A DNA stretch of 62,832 nucleotides from DATCYZ01 sp036526195 (GTDB lineage: Bacteria; Pseudomonadota; Gammaproteobacteria; Burkholderiales; SG8-39). Every line of letters starts with the position of its first letter. The first letter of the stretch is position 1. Under the pieces are notes generated by a model that was given only the letters and a program-made list of their open reading frames with translations, was not told the DNA's origin and did no database searches. The stretch lies in contig DATCYZ010000061.1 of assembly GCA_036526195.1 (NCBI GenBank), positions 1-62,832 on the forward strand. Reading direction: 5' to 3'. This document shows, in pieces, positions 22,858 through 30,236 of this stretch. A program made the translations under genes and the position numbers.

Positions 22858-25545
22858 ATGAGCAAGACCCTCGACAAACTCAAGCAGGCCGAGCGCGCCC
22901 GACAGAATCGCGCGCCCCCGGGTCGCGGCAAGACGTCCGCCGAAGCCGGTGAGGACGAGGCCCTGGAAGCCGTGCGCGTGCGCATCGACACCGAGCGCGA
23001 CGCGGAATCGGTGGCCCAGTCGCGGCTCGCGGAGGACAAGCGCGGCCTGGACCGCGCGCGCGAACGACAGGGGGCGGAGGCCGAACTGCGTCGCCTCGCG
23101 CATACCCGCGCGGAGGCCGAGGCGCGCGCCGTGCGCGTGGTCGCGGACCGGGAACGCGCCGAGGCGCAGGCGCTTGCCGAGGCGCGCGCGCGCGAAGAGG
23201 CCGAGCGCAAGGCGGCCGATCTTGCCGAGGCGCGCCGCCTCCAGGAAGCCGAGGCCGAGGCGCATGCAAGCGCCCGCGCGCAATCGGAAGCCGAGGCCGC
23301 CGCCGCGGTGCGCGAACGGCTGGCCGCCGAGGAACAGGCGCGACGCCTCGCGCGCGAGCGCGCGCAGGCCGAAGCGAAGTTCGCCGAGGCGGCGCGCGAG
23401 AAGAAGGCGCTCGAAGACCGGCTGCGCCGGGAAGCGGAGGCGCGCGCGGCGGCGGAGACCGCGGCCATCGAGCAAGCCGACGCGCGTGCCGCGATGGAAC
23501 GCGCCGCCCTGGAGCAGGCCCAGGCGCGCGCGGCGGCGGAAACGCGCGCCGCAACGCTTGCCGAGGAGCGCCGCGCCGCGGAAGCGAAGGCCGCGCAACT
23601 CGCGCAGACTCGCGGCGAGGCCGAGGAGGCCGCGCGTGCCGCGGCCGAGGAGCGCGCGCAGGCCGAGCGCCGCGCTTTCGAGGCGGCGCGCGAGCGCGAG
23701 GCCATCGAGGCCGAAGGCACCCGGCGCGCAGAGGCGCGCGCCCAGGCCGAGGACGATGCGACGCGCCTCGCCGCGGAGCGCGGCGAGGCGGAGGCGCGCG
23801 CGGTGCGCGAAGCCGAGACGCGCCTTGCCGTGGCGCGCAAGGCGGAGGCGCGTGCCGGGGAACGCAAGGCGCTGGAAGCGGCCGCCGCGGAGCAGGCCCG
23901 GGCGCGCGCGGCGCTCGAAGCCCAGGCGCTGGAGGCGGCGACCATGCAACTGGCGGCCGACCGCGAGGCGCAGCGTGCCGCACAGGGGCGCGCCGACGCC
24001 GAGGTCGAGGCGGCACAGGTGGCGCGCGAGCGCGAGGCCGAGGACGCGGAACTCGCGCGGGCGGCGCGGGCGCGCCTCGAGGCCGAGGCGGATGCGGCGC
24101 TGGCGGCGCGCGAAGCCGATGAGGCAAGCGCCGCGGCCCTCGTCGAGGCACAGGGGCGCGCGGAGGCCGAGCGCGCGCTTGCGGTTGCGGCGGGCGAGCG
24201 TGCCGAGGCCGACGCTGCGCTCGCGCGCCGCGCCGAGGCACTTGCGGCAGCGGAGAACGAGGCGCAGGCGGCCGCGCGCGAGCGCGAGGCGAGCGAGGCC
24301 GGGGCGGCGAAAGCGCTCGCGGCGCGCACGTTCGCCGAGGAGAAGGCGGCGCAGGCCGCGGCGCAGCGCGAGGCGGCGGAAGCGCAGGCGCTTGCCGCGC
24401 AACAGGCGAAGGCCGAGGCCGCCGAACGGCTGAACGCTGCGGCCCGTGCCCGCGCGGCGGCGGACGCCCGCGCCGCGGGCGAAGCACGCGAGCGCGCCCT
24501 GGCCGAGGCGGAAGCGCATTCCGCCGCGCAGGCGCAGGCGGACGCCGAGCGGGACGCGGCGGCCGCCGCCGAAACACGCGCGACCGCCGAGGCGGCGGCG
24601 CAGGCGGCGCAGCAGGCGCGCGCCGAGGCCGTCGCCGCGGCGGCCCACGTCGCCAGCCAGCGCGCCGCGGCGGAGGAACAGGCGGCGTCGCGCGCGCGCG
24701 AGGCGGCCGCGCGCGCCGAGGCCGAGGCGGCGGACCGGCGCGCGAGCGAGGCGCGCGAGGCGGCCGCGGCGGAACGCGCGCGCCGGCAGGCTGAAGACGC
24801 GGCGGTCGCGGCGGCCGAGGCGCAGGCCGCGGCGGAAGCGGAGGCGGCGTCCGCGCTCGAGGCGCAGGCAAACGCCGAGCGCGAGGCGCGGGTCGCGACC
24901 CAGCGGCGCATCGAGGCGGCGACGCGTGAGGTCGCCGCGCGCCAGTCGCGCCTTGCCGCGGAAGAACTCCAGGCGCGCGAGGCGGCCGAGCGGCTGGCGG
25001 CGGAGCTGCGCGCCGAACTGCTGGCGCGCGAATCGGAAGCGCGCGACGCCGACCTTGCGCGCGCGGCGCAGGCACGCAGCGTCCTCGAGGAGAAGTCAGC
25101 GAAAGCCGCGCGCGCGCGCGCGGCGCAGGACGCCCGGGCGGCCGAGGCGGCCGCCGCAAAGGCCGCGGCGGCCGAGGCGCTGCAGCGCGCCGAGCGCGAG
25201 GCGCGGGACGCGGAGGACCTCGCCACACGGGCGGCCACGGCGCGCAGCGAGGCGGACACGCGACTGCGCGCGGCGACGGCCGCTGCGCCGGCCCGCCGCC
25301 TGCCGGTGGCAGCGAGCCTGGTCGCGGTTATCGCGCTTGCCTTGGGCGCGGTGATCGGCATGGCGCTGGCCCCGAAGGCGGAGGCGCCGGAATTGGCGTC
25401 TGTTGCCGCCCCCGCGCGCCTGGTCGCGCAAGCCCCCGAAGCCGCGTCGCCGCTGTTCCCGGCGCAAGCGGGCGACGCGCTCATCCTGACGCTGGACACC
25501 GATGCCGCGGCGCTGGCCGCGCGACTGAAGGAGAGAACCCGATGA
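22858..25545 (+). CDS. giant Ala/Glu/Arg-rich coiled-coil protein with C-terminal membrane anchor
   Basis: This 895-residue protein is built almost entirely of Ala, Glu, Arg, Gln and Asp from about residue 30 to 815, with almost no proline or glycine. It should form one very long helix or coiled coil. A beat of about 15 residues is visible (RAEAEARA-type units). The N-terminus, MSKTLDKLKQAERARQ, resembles the start of GspB/ExeB-like proteins. Near the C-terminus a single membrane helix (VAASLVAVIALALGAVIGMA) is followed by about 60 periplasmic residues. I infer a cytoplasmic rod anchored in the inner membrane. The function is unknown. The ATG at 22858 is chosen because MSKTL looks like a genuine start. 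It overlaps ltaE by 4 bases. Confidence 0.75.
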   Translation: MSKTLDKLKQAERARQNRAPPGRGKTSAEAGEDEALEAVRVRIDTERDAESVAQSRLAEDKRGLDRARERQGAEAELRRLAHTRAEAEARAVRVVADRERAEAQALAEARAREEAERKAADLAEARRLQEAEAEAHASARAQSEAEAAAAVRERLAAEEQARRLARERAQAEAKFAEAAREKKALEDRLRREAEARAAAETAAIEQADARAAMERAALEQAQARAAAETRAATLAEERRAAEAKAAQLAQTRGEAEEAARAAAEERAQAERRAFEAAREREAIEAEGTRRAEARAQAEDDATRLAAERGEAEARAVREAETRLAVARKAEARAGERKALEAAAAEQARARAALEAQALEAATMQLAADREAQRAAQGRADAEVEAAQVAREREAEDAELARAARARLEAEADAALAAREADEASAAALVEAQGRAEAERALAVAAGERAEADAALARRAEALAAAENEAQAAAREREASEAGAAKALAARTFAEEKAAQAAAQREAAEAQALAAQQAKAEAAERLNAAARARAAADARAAGEARERALAEAEAHSAAQAQADAERDAAAAAETRATAEAAAQAAQQARAEAVAAAAHVASQRAAAEEQAASRAREAAARAEAEAADRRASEAREAAAAERARRQAEDAAVAAAEAQAAAEAEAASALEAQANAEREARVATQRRIEAATREVAARQSRLAAEELQAREAAERLAAELRAELLARESEARDADLARAAQARSVLEEKSAKAARARAAQDARAAEAAAAKAAAAEALQRAEREARDAEDLATRAATARSEADTRLRAATAAAPARRLPVAASLVAVIALALGAVIGMALAPKAEAPELASVAAPARLVAQAPEAASPLFPAQAGDALILTLDTDAAALAARLKERTR

Positions 25546-26567
25546 ACGCCGTCGTGGACCTGCGCAGCGACACCGTCACCCGCCCCTCGGCCGGCATGCG
25601 CCGCGCCATGGAATCTGCGGAACTCGGTGACGACGTCTTTGGCGACGATCCCACCGTCAACCGCCTGCAGGCCACGGCGGCGGCGATGCTCGGCGCCGAG
25701 GCGGGCCTGTTCTTTCCCTCGGGCACCCAGTCCAACCTCGCGGCCCTGATGAGCCATTGCGCGCGCGGCGACGAGGTGATCCTCGGGCAGGAGGCGCACA
25801 CCTACCGCTACGAGGCGGGCGGCGGCGCGGTGCTCGGCTCGATCCAGCCCCAACCGATCGCCAACCGGCCCGATGGCACGATCGACCTTGCCGAGGTGGA
25901 GGCGGCGATCAAGCCCGACGACTCGCACTTCGCCCGCTCGCGATTGCTGGCGCTCGAGAACACCATTGGCGGTCGCGTGCTGCCGCTCGCCTATCACCGC
26001 GACGCGGTGGCGCTCGCGCGCCGGCGCGGCCTCGGCACCCACCTCGACGGCGCGCGATTGTTCAACGCCGCGGCGAAGCTCGGCATTCCCGCGAAGGCGC
26101 TGTGCGAAGGCTTCGACACCGTGTCGGTGTGCCTGTCCAAGGGCCTGGGCACGCCGGCCGGCACCGTGCTGGTCGGCACCGCGGCGCTGATCGAGCGCGC
26201 GCGGCGCGTACGCAAGATGCTCGGCGGCGCGATGCGGCAATCAGGCGTGCTGGCCGCCGCCGGTCTGTATGCACTCGAGCACAACGTCGCGCGCCTGTCC
26301 GAGGATCACGCCAACGCCGAGCGCCTCGCCGCCGGTCTGTCAGCGCTGGGACTGGAAGCCGATGCGCCGCAGACCAACATGGTGTTCGTGAAGATTCCGC
26401 AAGAGCGTGTCGCAGCGCTCGGGGCGCACCTCGCGAAGGCCGGCGTCGTCGTGCTGCCGGGGGCGCGGATGCGGCTGGTCACGCACCTGGACGTGGATGC
26501 AGAGGGGATCGAGCGGGCGTTGAAGGCATTCGGCGCGTTCTTCGGCAAGGCGTCGCGCGCGGCTTAG
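25542..26567 (+). CDS. ltaE: low-specificity L-threonine aldolase
   Basis: This 341-residue PLP enzyme begins VDLRSDTVTRPSAGMRRAM. It contains GDDVFGDDPTVNRLQ, FPSGTQSNLAAL, LENTIGGRVLP, THLDGARLFNAA and the PLP-lysine site SVCLSKGLGTPAG. It cleaves L-threonine or L-allo-threonine to glycine and acetaldehyde. The length and motifs are complete. The start overlaps the coiled-coil gene by 4 bases, a coupling that looks accidental in function but implies co-expression. The first dispersed AT-rich palindrome of this region lies 8 bases after its stop. Confidence 0.93.
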   Translation: MNAVVDLRSDTVTRPSAGMRRAMESAELGDDVFGDDPTVNRLQATAAAMLGAEAGLFFPSGTQSNLAALMSHCARGDEVILGQEAHTYRYEAGGGAVLGSIQPQPIANRPDGTIDLAEVEAAIKPDDSHFARSRLLALENTIGGRVLPLAYHRDAVALARRRGLGTHLDGARLFNAAAKLGIPAKALCEGFDTVSVCLSKGLGTPAGTVLVGTAALIERARRVRKMLGGAMRQSGVLAAAGLYALEHNVARLSEDHANAERLAAGLSALGLEADAPQTNMVFVKIPQERVAALGAHLAKAGVVVLPGARMRLVTHLDVDAEGIERALKAFGAFFGKASRAA

Positions 26568-26575
26568 GTCGATGT

Positions 26576-26595
26576 AGTCACATATACGTTACTAA
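26576..26595. repeat. dispersed AT-rich palindrome, copy 2
   Basis: The sequence is TAGTCACATATACGTTACTA, the most divergent of the five copies, with one mismatch between its arms. It starts 9 bases after the ltaE stop and is followed by AAAAAGG. It marks the left edge of the accessory patch with the toxin-antitoxin genes and IS91. Confidence 0.75.
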
Positions 26596-26679
26596 AAAGG
26601 TTGTTTCGGCGCCTGCCGGATTGCGCACGCACCCGGAACCGTGCAGAATTCTGCCTCAGAATCTTGTACGGAGGCCAGG

Positions 26680-26994
26680 ATGGCCGGGATCGCCACGAAG
26701 GACATCGTCCCCATCTCGCGCGCGCGGGCCCAGCTTACCGAGCTTGCGGATGATGTGTCGAAGACGGGAAACGAGAAAGTTCTCACCAAGAACGGCGAGA
26801 GCTATGTGGCTCTGATCACGGCCGGCCAGCTGGACGACTATCGCCGCTACCGCGAGGCCGCGCACCTGTCCATGCTGAGCGCGCTGGTCGAGGCGGCGCA
26901 GGACATCGAGGCCGGGCGCGTCTACGCATGGGAGGAATTCAGGCCGCGCCTGGCGAGGCTCAGCGCGCGCGCGAAGCGTATCGCGGGGAAGTGA
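26680..26994 (+). CDS. Phd/YefM-type antitoxin
   Basis: This 104-residue protein begins MAGIATKDIVPISRARAQL and contains ELADDVSKTGNEKVLTKNGE. These give the 'pis.ar..l.el...v...ge.v.itknG' pattern of the Phd/YefM DNA-binding fold. The C-terminal half (about 50-104) is helical and would neutralise the toxin. The ATG at 26680 has a strong GGAGG 6 bases upstream. It overlaps the next gene by 4 bases (GTGA), the normal toxin-antitoxin arrangement. The pair is likely autoregulated by this protein. The family is fairly sure. Confidence 0.8.
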   Translation: MAGIATKDIVPISRARAQLTELADDVSKTGNEKVLTKNGESYVALITAGQLDDYRRYREAAHLSMLSALVEAAQDIEAGRVYAWEEFRPRLARLSARAKRIAGK

Positions 26995-27371
26995 GGGCCC
27001 GGCGCCCGGTGGCGGTGGTCGCGACGCGGCGCTTCGAGAAAGCGCTAGAGGCGATGCTCGACCACTACGAAAGCCTGCGCCTCCTGCACCCGGACGCCGG
27101 AACGCGCGCGTTGCGGCTGGTGGACCTGGTTGAGCGCGACCTGCCGGGTTTGCTCGCCGCTCAGCCGGACATCGGCAGGCCTGCGCAGCTGAGCCTCACC
27201 CAGAGCGAGCCCGAGAAGAACTGGCTCCGGCGACTGGGCCCGCTTGCCGCGCGGCGCCGGTTGCAGGCGCGCGAGTGGCTGCCCGGCGATTTCTGGATCC
27301 TGTACTACCGGAGCGCCGGCGCGGTTTACCTCGCTTCGGCCCGGCACGAGCGCGAGGCGGAGTACCGGTAG
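26991..27371 (+). CDS. RelE/ParE-superfamily toxin
   Basis: This 126-residue protein has a helical N-terminal half (FEKALEAMLDHYESLRLLHP) and a C-terminal strand region ending FWILYYRSAGAVYLASARHE. That order of two helices and a beta sheet, with aromatic and basic residues near the end, is characteristic of RelE/ParE toxins. The GTG at 26991 overlaps the antitoxin stop. The frame also runs upstream inside the antitoxin gene, but that part is not conserved-looking. Whether it cleaves mRNA or inhibits gyrase cannot be read from sequence. The pair sits beside an IS91 element, which fits a mobile accessory module. Confidence 0.7.
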   Translation: MRARRPVAVVATRRFEKALEAMLDHYESLRLLHPDAGTRALRLVDLVERDLPGLLAAQPDIGRPAQLSLTQSEPEKNWLRRLGPLAARRRLQAREWLPGDFWILYYRSAGAVYLASARHEREAEYR

Positions 27372-27411
27372 GTCATCGCGGGCCCTCAGGCGGAAACGTC
27401 GGGCGTGCGCG

Positions 27412-27852
27412 TCACTTCAAGCGGTACCGCCCCCGCTCCACGCGCGTGAACGCGCCGCTGCGAATCAGCGTGCTGTTCACGATCTGTCTGAAGGAGGGCG
27501 AAGTCGTGCTGTAGCCCGCTTTCAGCACCGCGTCCGCGGCTTCCGTCACGCTCATCGTCTTGCTGCCGATGGCCCGCTTCAGTGCTTCAAGCAGATAGAA
27601 GTCGTTGCGCGGATGGACTCCGACATTCTTCGCCGCCGCTCCTGGAGCGCCGGCGGTTCCGCCGAGTGCGGCGATCTCCGCCCGCAGCGCGTTCGCGCTG
27701 TCCATCAGGCGCTGATAGCGCCGTTTGAGGGTGTGCACGCGCCTTTGCCGGCGCGCCAGCTCGGCCTGCAGCTGCGCCGCGGGAATTACCGAAAGGTCGC
27801 CGCCGGTTTTTCCGGCCTTGCGCCGCTGTTTCTTCCTGTCTGTGTCGCTCAT
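27412..27852 (-). CDS. HTH-like protein with N-terminal coiled coil
   Basis: This 146-residue protein starts MSDTDRKKQRRKAGKTG and has a basic N-terminus. A probable coiled coil follows (residues about 28-60, AELARRQRRVHTLKRRYQ). The C-terminal domain of about 65 residues reads LKRAIGSKTMSVTEAADAV...SFRQIVNSTLIRSGAFTRVERGRYRL when joined. That domain resembles HARE-HTH-like winged helices that end in an F-x-RV-x-RG-x-Y strand. I infer DNA binding. The gene points towards the toxin gene, and an 11-base palindrome lies just upstream of it (27873-27883). Its source may be the same transferred segment as the IS91. Confidence 0.6.
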   Translation of the reverse strand: MSDTDRKKQRRKAGKTGGDLSVIPAAQLQAELARRQRRVHTLKRRYQRLMDSANALRAEIAALGGTAGAPGAAAKNVGVHPRNDFYLLEALKRAIGSKTMSVTEAADAVLKAGYSTTSPSFRQIVNSTLIRSGAFTRVERGRYRLK

Positions 27853-27937
27853 CGGATCTTCTTGAACCTGAACTTGTAACAAGAGTTTTCTTGAAGGCTT
27901 CTTCGCAATACTTCCTTACGAGTTTCGCCGCTAACCT

Positions 27938-27964
27938 GGCGCGAGGCGCGAGGCGCGAGGCGCG
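27938..27964. repeat. 7-base tandem repeat (GGCGCGA)
   Basis: Three full copies plus six bases of GGCGCGA lie in tandem just upstream of the IS91 transposase. This may mark the left edge of the element or simple slippage. The rest of the 27853-27985 gap is unusually AT-rich for this genome. Confidence 0.6.
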
Positions 27965-27985
27965 TCGGTCCGGCGTTATCTCCAT

Positions 27986-29299
27986 ATGCAGGTCTGCGCG
28001 CATCCGAATGCTCCTTCGGAACGGATATATCGGCCACGCAAGCCGCGCTCTAGCGCACTGTTCCAGTGTGTCGCGATGCACGCATCGGCATTGAAGTCCG
28101 CCGATCGCCTGCGCCGCCACGTGGAGGAAAACGTCATCGAGCGCTTCCTCGAATGCGGCGATCCGCACCACGGTTTTGCCAGAATCTACTGCGACCGATG
28201 CCGGCACACCTGCATCCTCGCCTTTTCGTGCAAGGCGCGGTACTTCTGCCCGAGCTGCCACCAGAAGAGAGTGCTGGCGTACGGCGAATGGGTGGAAGCC
28301 AATGTGCTTGCGCCCGTGCCGCACTGGCAATACGTATTCACCGTTCCCCGCCTGCTGCGGCTGATGTTTTTCCGTCGGCGCGCACTGCTGGGGAAACTAT
28401 GCGCCATCGTCGAACGCCTGCTGGCCCAAGCCTATGCAAGCGCGAGACCCGGCGCGCGGCCAGGGATGATCCTGTTCGTCCAGACTTTCGGCGATCTGGT
28501 CAATTTCAATCCGCATATTCACGTTCTGGCGGCCGATGGTGTGTTCGCCGCCGAGGGTGGCTTCACCGTTCTGCCGCCCGTTCCGCGCAAAGTGCTTGAA
28601 CCGTGGTTCCGGGCGGAAGTGCTCGCGCTGTTGCGTCGCGAGGGCCTGATCACGGATTTGCTCGCCCAAAGGATGCTCGGCTGGCGTCACACAGGCTTCT
28701 CCGCGCACAACGCCGTGCGCATCCGCGCGCGCGACGTGGAGGGCAGGCGCAGGCTCGCGCAGTACATGCTGCGGGCGCCCTTCGCGCTGGAGAAGATGTC
28801 CTACGACCCGCGTTCCGGCACGGTCATCTACCGCTCGCGAATGCACAAGACCCTCAAGCGCAACTTTCAGATCATGCCCGGCGCAGACTGGCTGGCGCAG
28901 CTTTGCGCCCACATCCCAGACCGCTTCGAGCACCTGGTGCGCTACGCCGGTTGGTACTCGAATCGCAGCCGGGGCAAGCGCCGGCGCGCCGGCGGTGAAC
29001 CGACCGAAGTCGTCCCGAAGAGGGCCGACCTGCACGACGCGCGCCGCGCGCGTTCCACGTGGGTGCGCTTGATTCACAAGGTGTACGAGGTCGATCCCCT
29101 CCAATGCCCGAGGTGCAAAGGCCCAATGCGCGTGATCGCCCTAATCGACGATGCGGCAATCATCCGCAAAATCCTCCGCCACGTGGGCTTGTGGGCGCCG
29201 CAACAATCGCGGAGAAGCCAGATCGGGCCACCCGCCCGCGATCCGCCTACGCAATCCATGCCCGTCCTGACCTACCACCCCGTCCCCGACATCGCCTGA
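27986..29299 (+). CDS. IS91-family Y2 HUH transposase
   Basis: This 437-residue protein has an N-terminal zinc-binding region (Cys69, Cys72, Cys82, Cys88 and Cys91 in CDRCRH...CPSCHQKR) and the HUH metal motif NPHIHV (His177 and His179). It also has the paired catalytic tyrosines in YAGWY (Tyr320 and Tyr324) and a C-terminal CPRCKG knuckle. Both tyrosines are present, so it matches true IS91 enzymes and not single-tyrosine ISCR types. It nicks and rejoins single DNA strands during rolling-circle transposition. No frameshift or stop interrupts it, so it may still be active. The exact start is uncertain; IYRPRKP near residue 14 is the first conserved block. Confidence 0.92.
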   Translation: MQVCAHPNAPSERIYRPRKPRSSALFQCVAMHASALKSADRLRRHVEENVIERFLECGDPHHGFARIYCDRCRHTCILAFSCKARYFCPSCHQKRVLAYGEWVEANVLAPVPHWQYVFTVPRLLRLMFFRRRALLGKLCAIVERLLAQAYASARPGARPGMILFVQTFGDLVNFNPHIHVLAADGVFAAEGGFTVLPPVPRKVLEPWFRAEVLALLRREGLITDLLAQRMLGWRHTGFSAHNAVRIRARDVEGRRRLAQYMLRAPFALEKMSYDPRSGTVIYRSRMHKTLKRNFQIMPGADWLAQLCAHIPDRFEHLVRYAGWYSNRSRGKRRRAGGEPTEVVPKRADLHDARRARSTWVRLIHKVYEVDPLQCPRCKGPMRVIALIDDAAIIRKILRHVGLWAPQQSRRSQIGPPARDPPTQSMPVLTYHPVPDIA

Positions 29300-29382
29300 A
29301 TCCACTGCGCGAGGGACGGGCGCGCCTTCGCGCATGCGTCGATTACCCAACGGGCGCCAAGCGGATAAATTGCCATGGCGCT

Positions 29383-29511
29383 TTTTCTAATAATGGCCCG
29401 CGACGCGACATAAGCACCGTTGTGCAGCGGTGCGCCGGGACCACGTGACAGGAAAAGGGGGATTCTCATGAAACGTTACACGAGCAGCGCCGGATTGATT
29501 TTCCTATCCGT
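29383..29511 (+). repeat. 129-base direct repeat, copy A
   Basis: This matches 30036-30164 at 128 of 129 positions; the one difference is A at 29392 against T at 30045. It contains a hairpin (29414-29433), a ribosome binding site (AAAAGGGGG) and an ATG at 29469 that opens a frame beginning MKRYTSSAGLIFLSV. After the repeat this frame ends at 26 codons. Copies A and B are 524 bases apart and in the same orientation. Confidence 0.9.
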
Positions 29512-29555
29512 GGGCGAGGCCCTGGAGCCAGTCGCCCTCGTGGCCTGAAGGGGTA

Positions 29556-30020
29556 CTACGGCTTCGCGATAAACAGGTACTGCGCGAACAGGCCCGCGAG
29601 ACACAGCCCGGAAAGGTACGCGGTCTGCCGGCCGAGCAAGGCGTGGCCTTCGGCCTCGAATTCGCGCTCCCCATGCAGTTCGGCCAATTGCCTGTCGATC
29701 GCCCTGACTTTGGTGACCAGCACGAAAACGGCGGCGGCATGCGCGAGACCGCCGACCAGCCACCAGTACCCGGCCCCGGCGAACGCAGCCATCAGCGCGG
29801 CCAGTGCGGTCACGGTCGCAAATACGGCCAGGAAGGCGGTGGTCACGCCCGCATTGGCGCGCGACAGCGCAAGCAGGTCGGGAAAACTCAGCGCCGTGCG
29901 CGGCGGGCGCTCCGTCAGGCAGATGTAGAGCGTCGCTCCGGTGAACAGGCCGCCGGAGAACAGCGCGATGTTCTCGCCTATGTACTGCAACAGCGTCATA
30001 AATGCCTGCATGTTCGCCAT
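29556..30020 (-). CDS. small four-helix membrane protein (possibly DUF1772-like)
   Basis: This 154-residue protein starts MANMQAFMTLLQYIGENIA. It has about four hydrophobic helices (residues about 12-33, 58-78, 82-102 and 132-150) and a polar loop AIDRQLAELHGEREFEAEG. The LFSGGLFTGATLYICLTERP segment recalls DUF1772 membrane proteins, but the match is weak. It fills the space between the two 129-base direct repeats and points opposite to the ATG in each repeat. The start ATG has an AGGGG site about 8 bases upstream. It may be cargo of the flanking repeats. No function can be given. Confidence 0.6.
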   Translation of the reverse strand: MANMQAFMTLLQYIGENIALFSGGLFTGATLYICLTERPPRTALSFPDLLALSRANAGVTTAFLAVFATVTALAALMAAFAGAGYWWLVGGLAHAAAVFVLVTKVRAIDRQLAELHGEREFEAEGHALLGRQTAYLSGLCLAGLFAQYLFIAKP

Positions 30021-30035
30021 CCTATACCCCTTCCA

Positions 30036-30164
30036 TTTTCTAATTATGGCCCGCGACGCGACATAAGCACCGTTGTGCAGCGGTGCGCCGGGACCACGTG
30101 ACAGGAAAAGGGGGATTCTCATGAAACGTTACACGAGCAGCGCCGGATTGATTTTCCTATCCGT
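30036..30164 (+). repeat. 129-base direct repeat, copy B
   Basis: This is the second copy of the repeat at 29383-29511. It again carries the ribosome binding site and an ATG (30121) opening MKRYTSSAGLIFLSV, which ends after 23 codons outside the repeat. The copy finishes at ...TATCCGT, and the following bases make GTTC, the tetranucleotide next to which IS91-type elements often insert; this may be coincidence. The gap from here to 30236 holds no gene. Confidence 0.9.
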
Positions 30165-30236
30165 TCTTCCGAAGCAAGGCCGGGGAAACTGAGGGCCTCC
30201 AATCCGGCGCTGATCACGACATCGGGTCCACGAACC

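Larger units (their letters stand above)
27853..29511 (+). mobile_element. IS91-family insertion element, ends unresolved
   Basis: The element is recognised by its Y2 HUH transposase. IS91 elements move by rolling-circle replication, have no terminal inverted repeats and make no target duplication, so the limits cannot be fixed by eye. The left side is AT-rich DNA with a tandem repeat. The right side could be before or after the 129-base repeat that begins at 29383. A 6-base-arm hairpin (GCACCG/CGGTGC at 29414-29433) lies in the region where an oriIS-type end might be. Confidence 0.45.

Noticed and set aside
22833..26240. 1135-codon open frame on the minus strand opposite the coiled-coil gene
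   Set aside because: It is a mirror of the GC-biased Ala/Glu/Arg codons: the product is almost only Ala, Ser, Arg and Cys and runs through into the ltaE region. No ribosome binding site or sensible domain was seen.
27925..27945. possible integron attC-like core (CGCTAAC)
   Set aside because: The core does not fit RYYYAAC, and no matching partner site or integrase gene was seen.
27853..29511. a CRISPR array or phage remnant around the IS91 region
   Set aside because: The only repeats are the 7-base tandem repeat and the two 129-base copies. There are no regularly spaced repeats and no phage structural or integrase genes.
29469..29546. 26-codon frame MKRYTSSAGLIFLSV... with a good ribosome binding site
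   Set aside because: The frame is interrupted right after the repeat and differs between the two repeat copies, so it is more likely the broken start of a lost gene than a working peptide. It is mentioned under the repeats.
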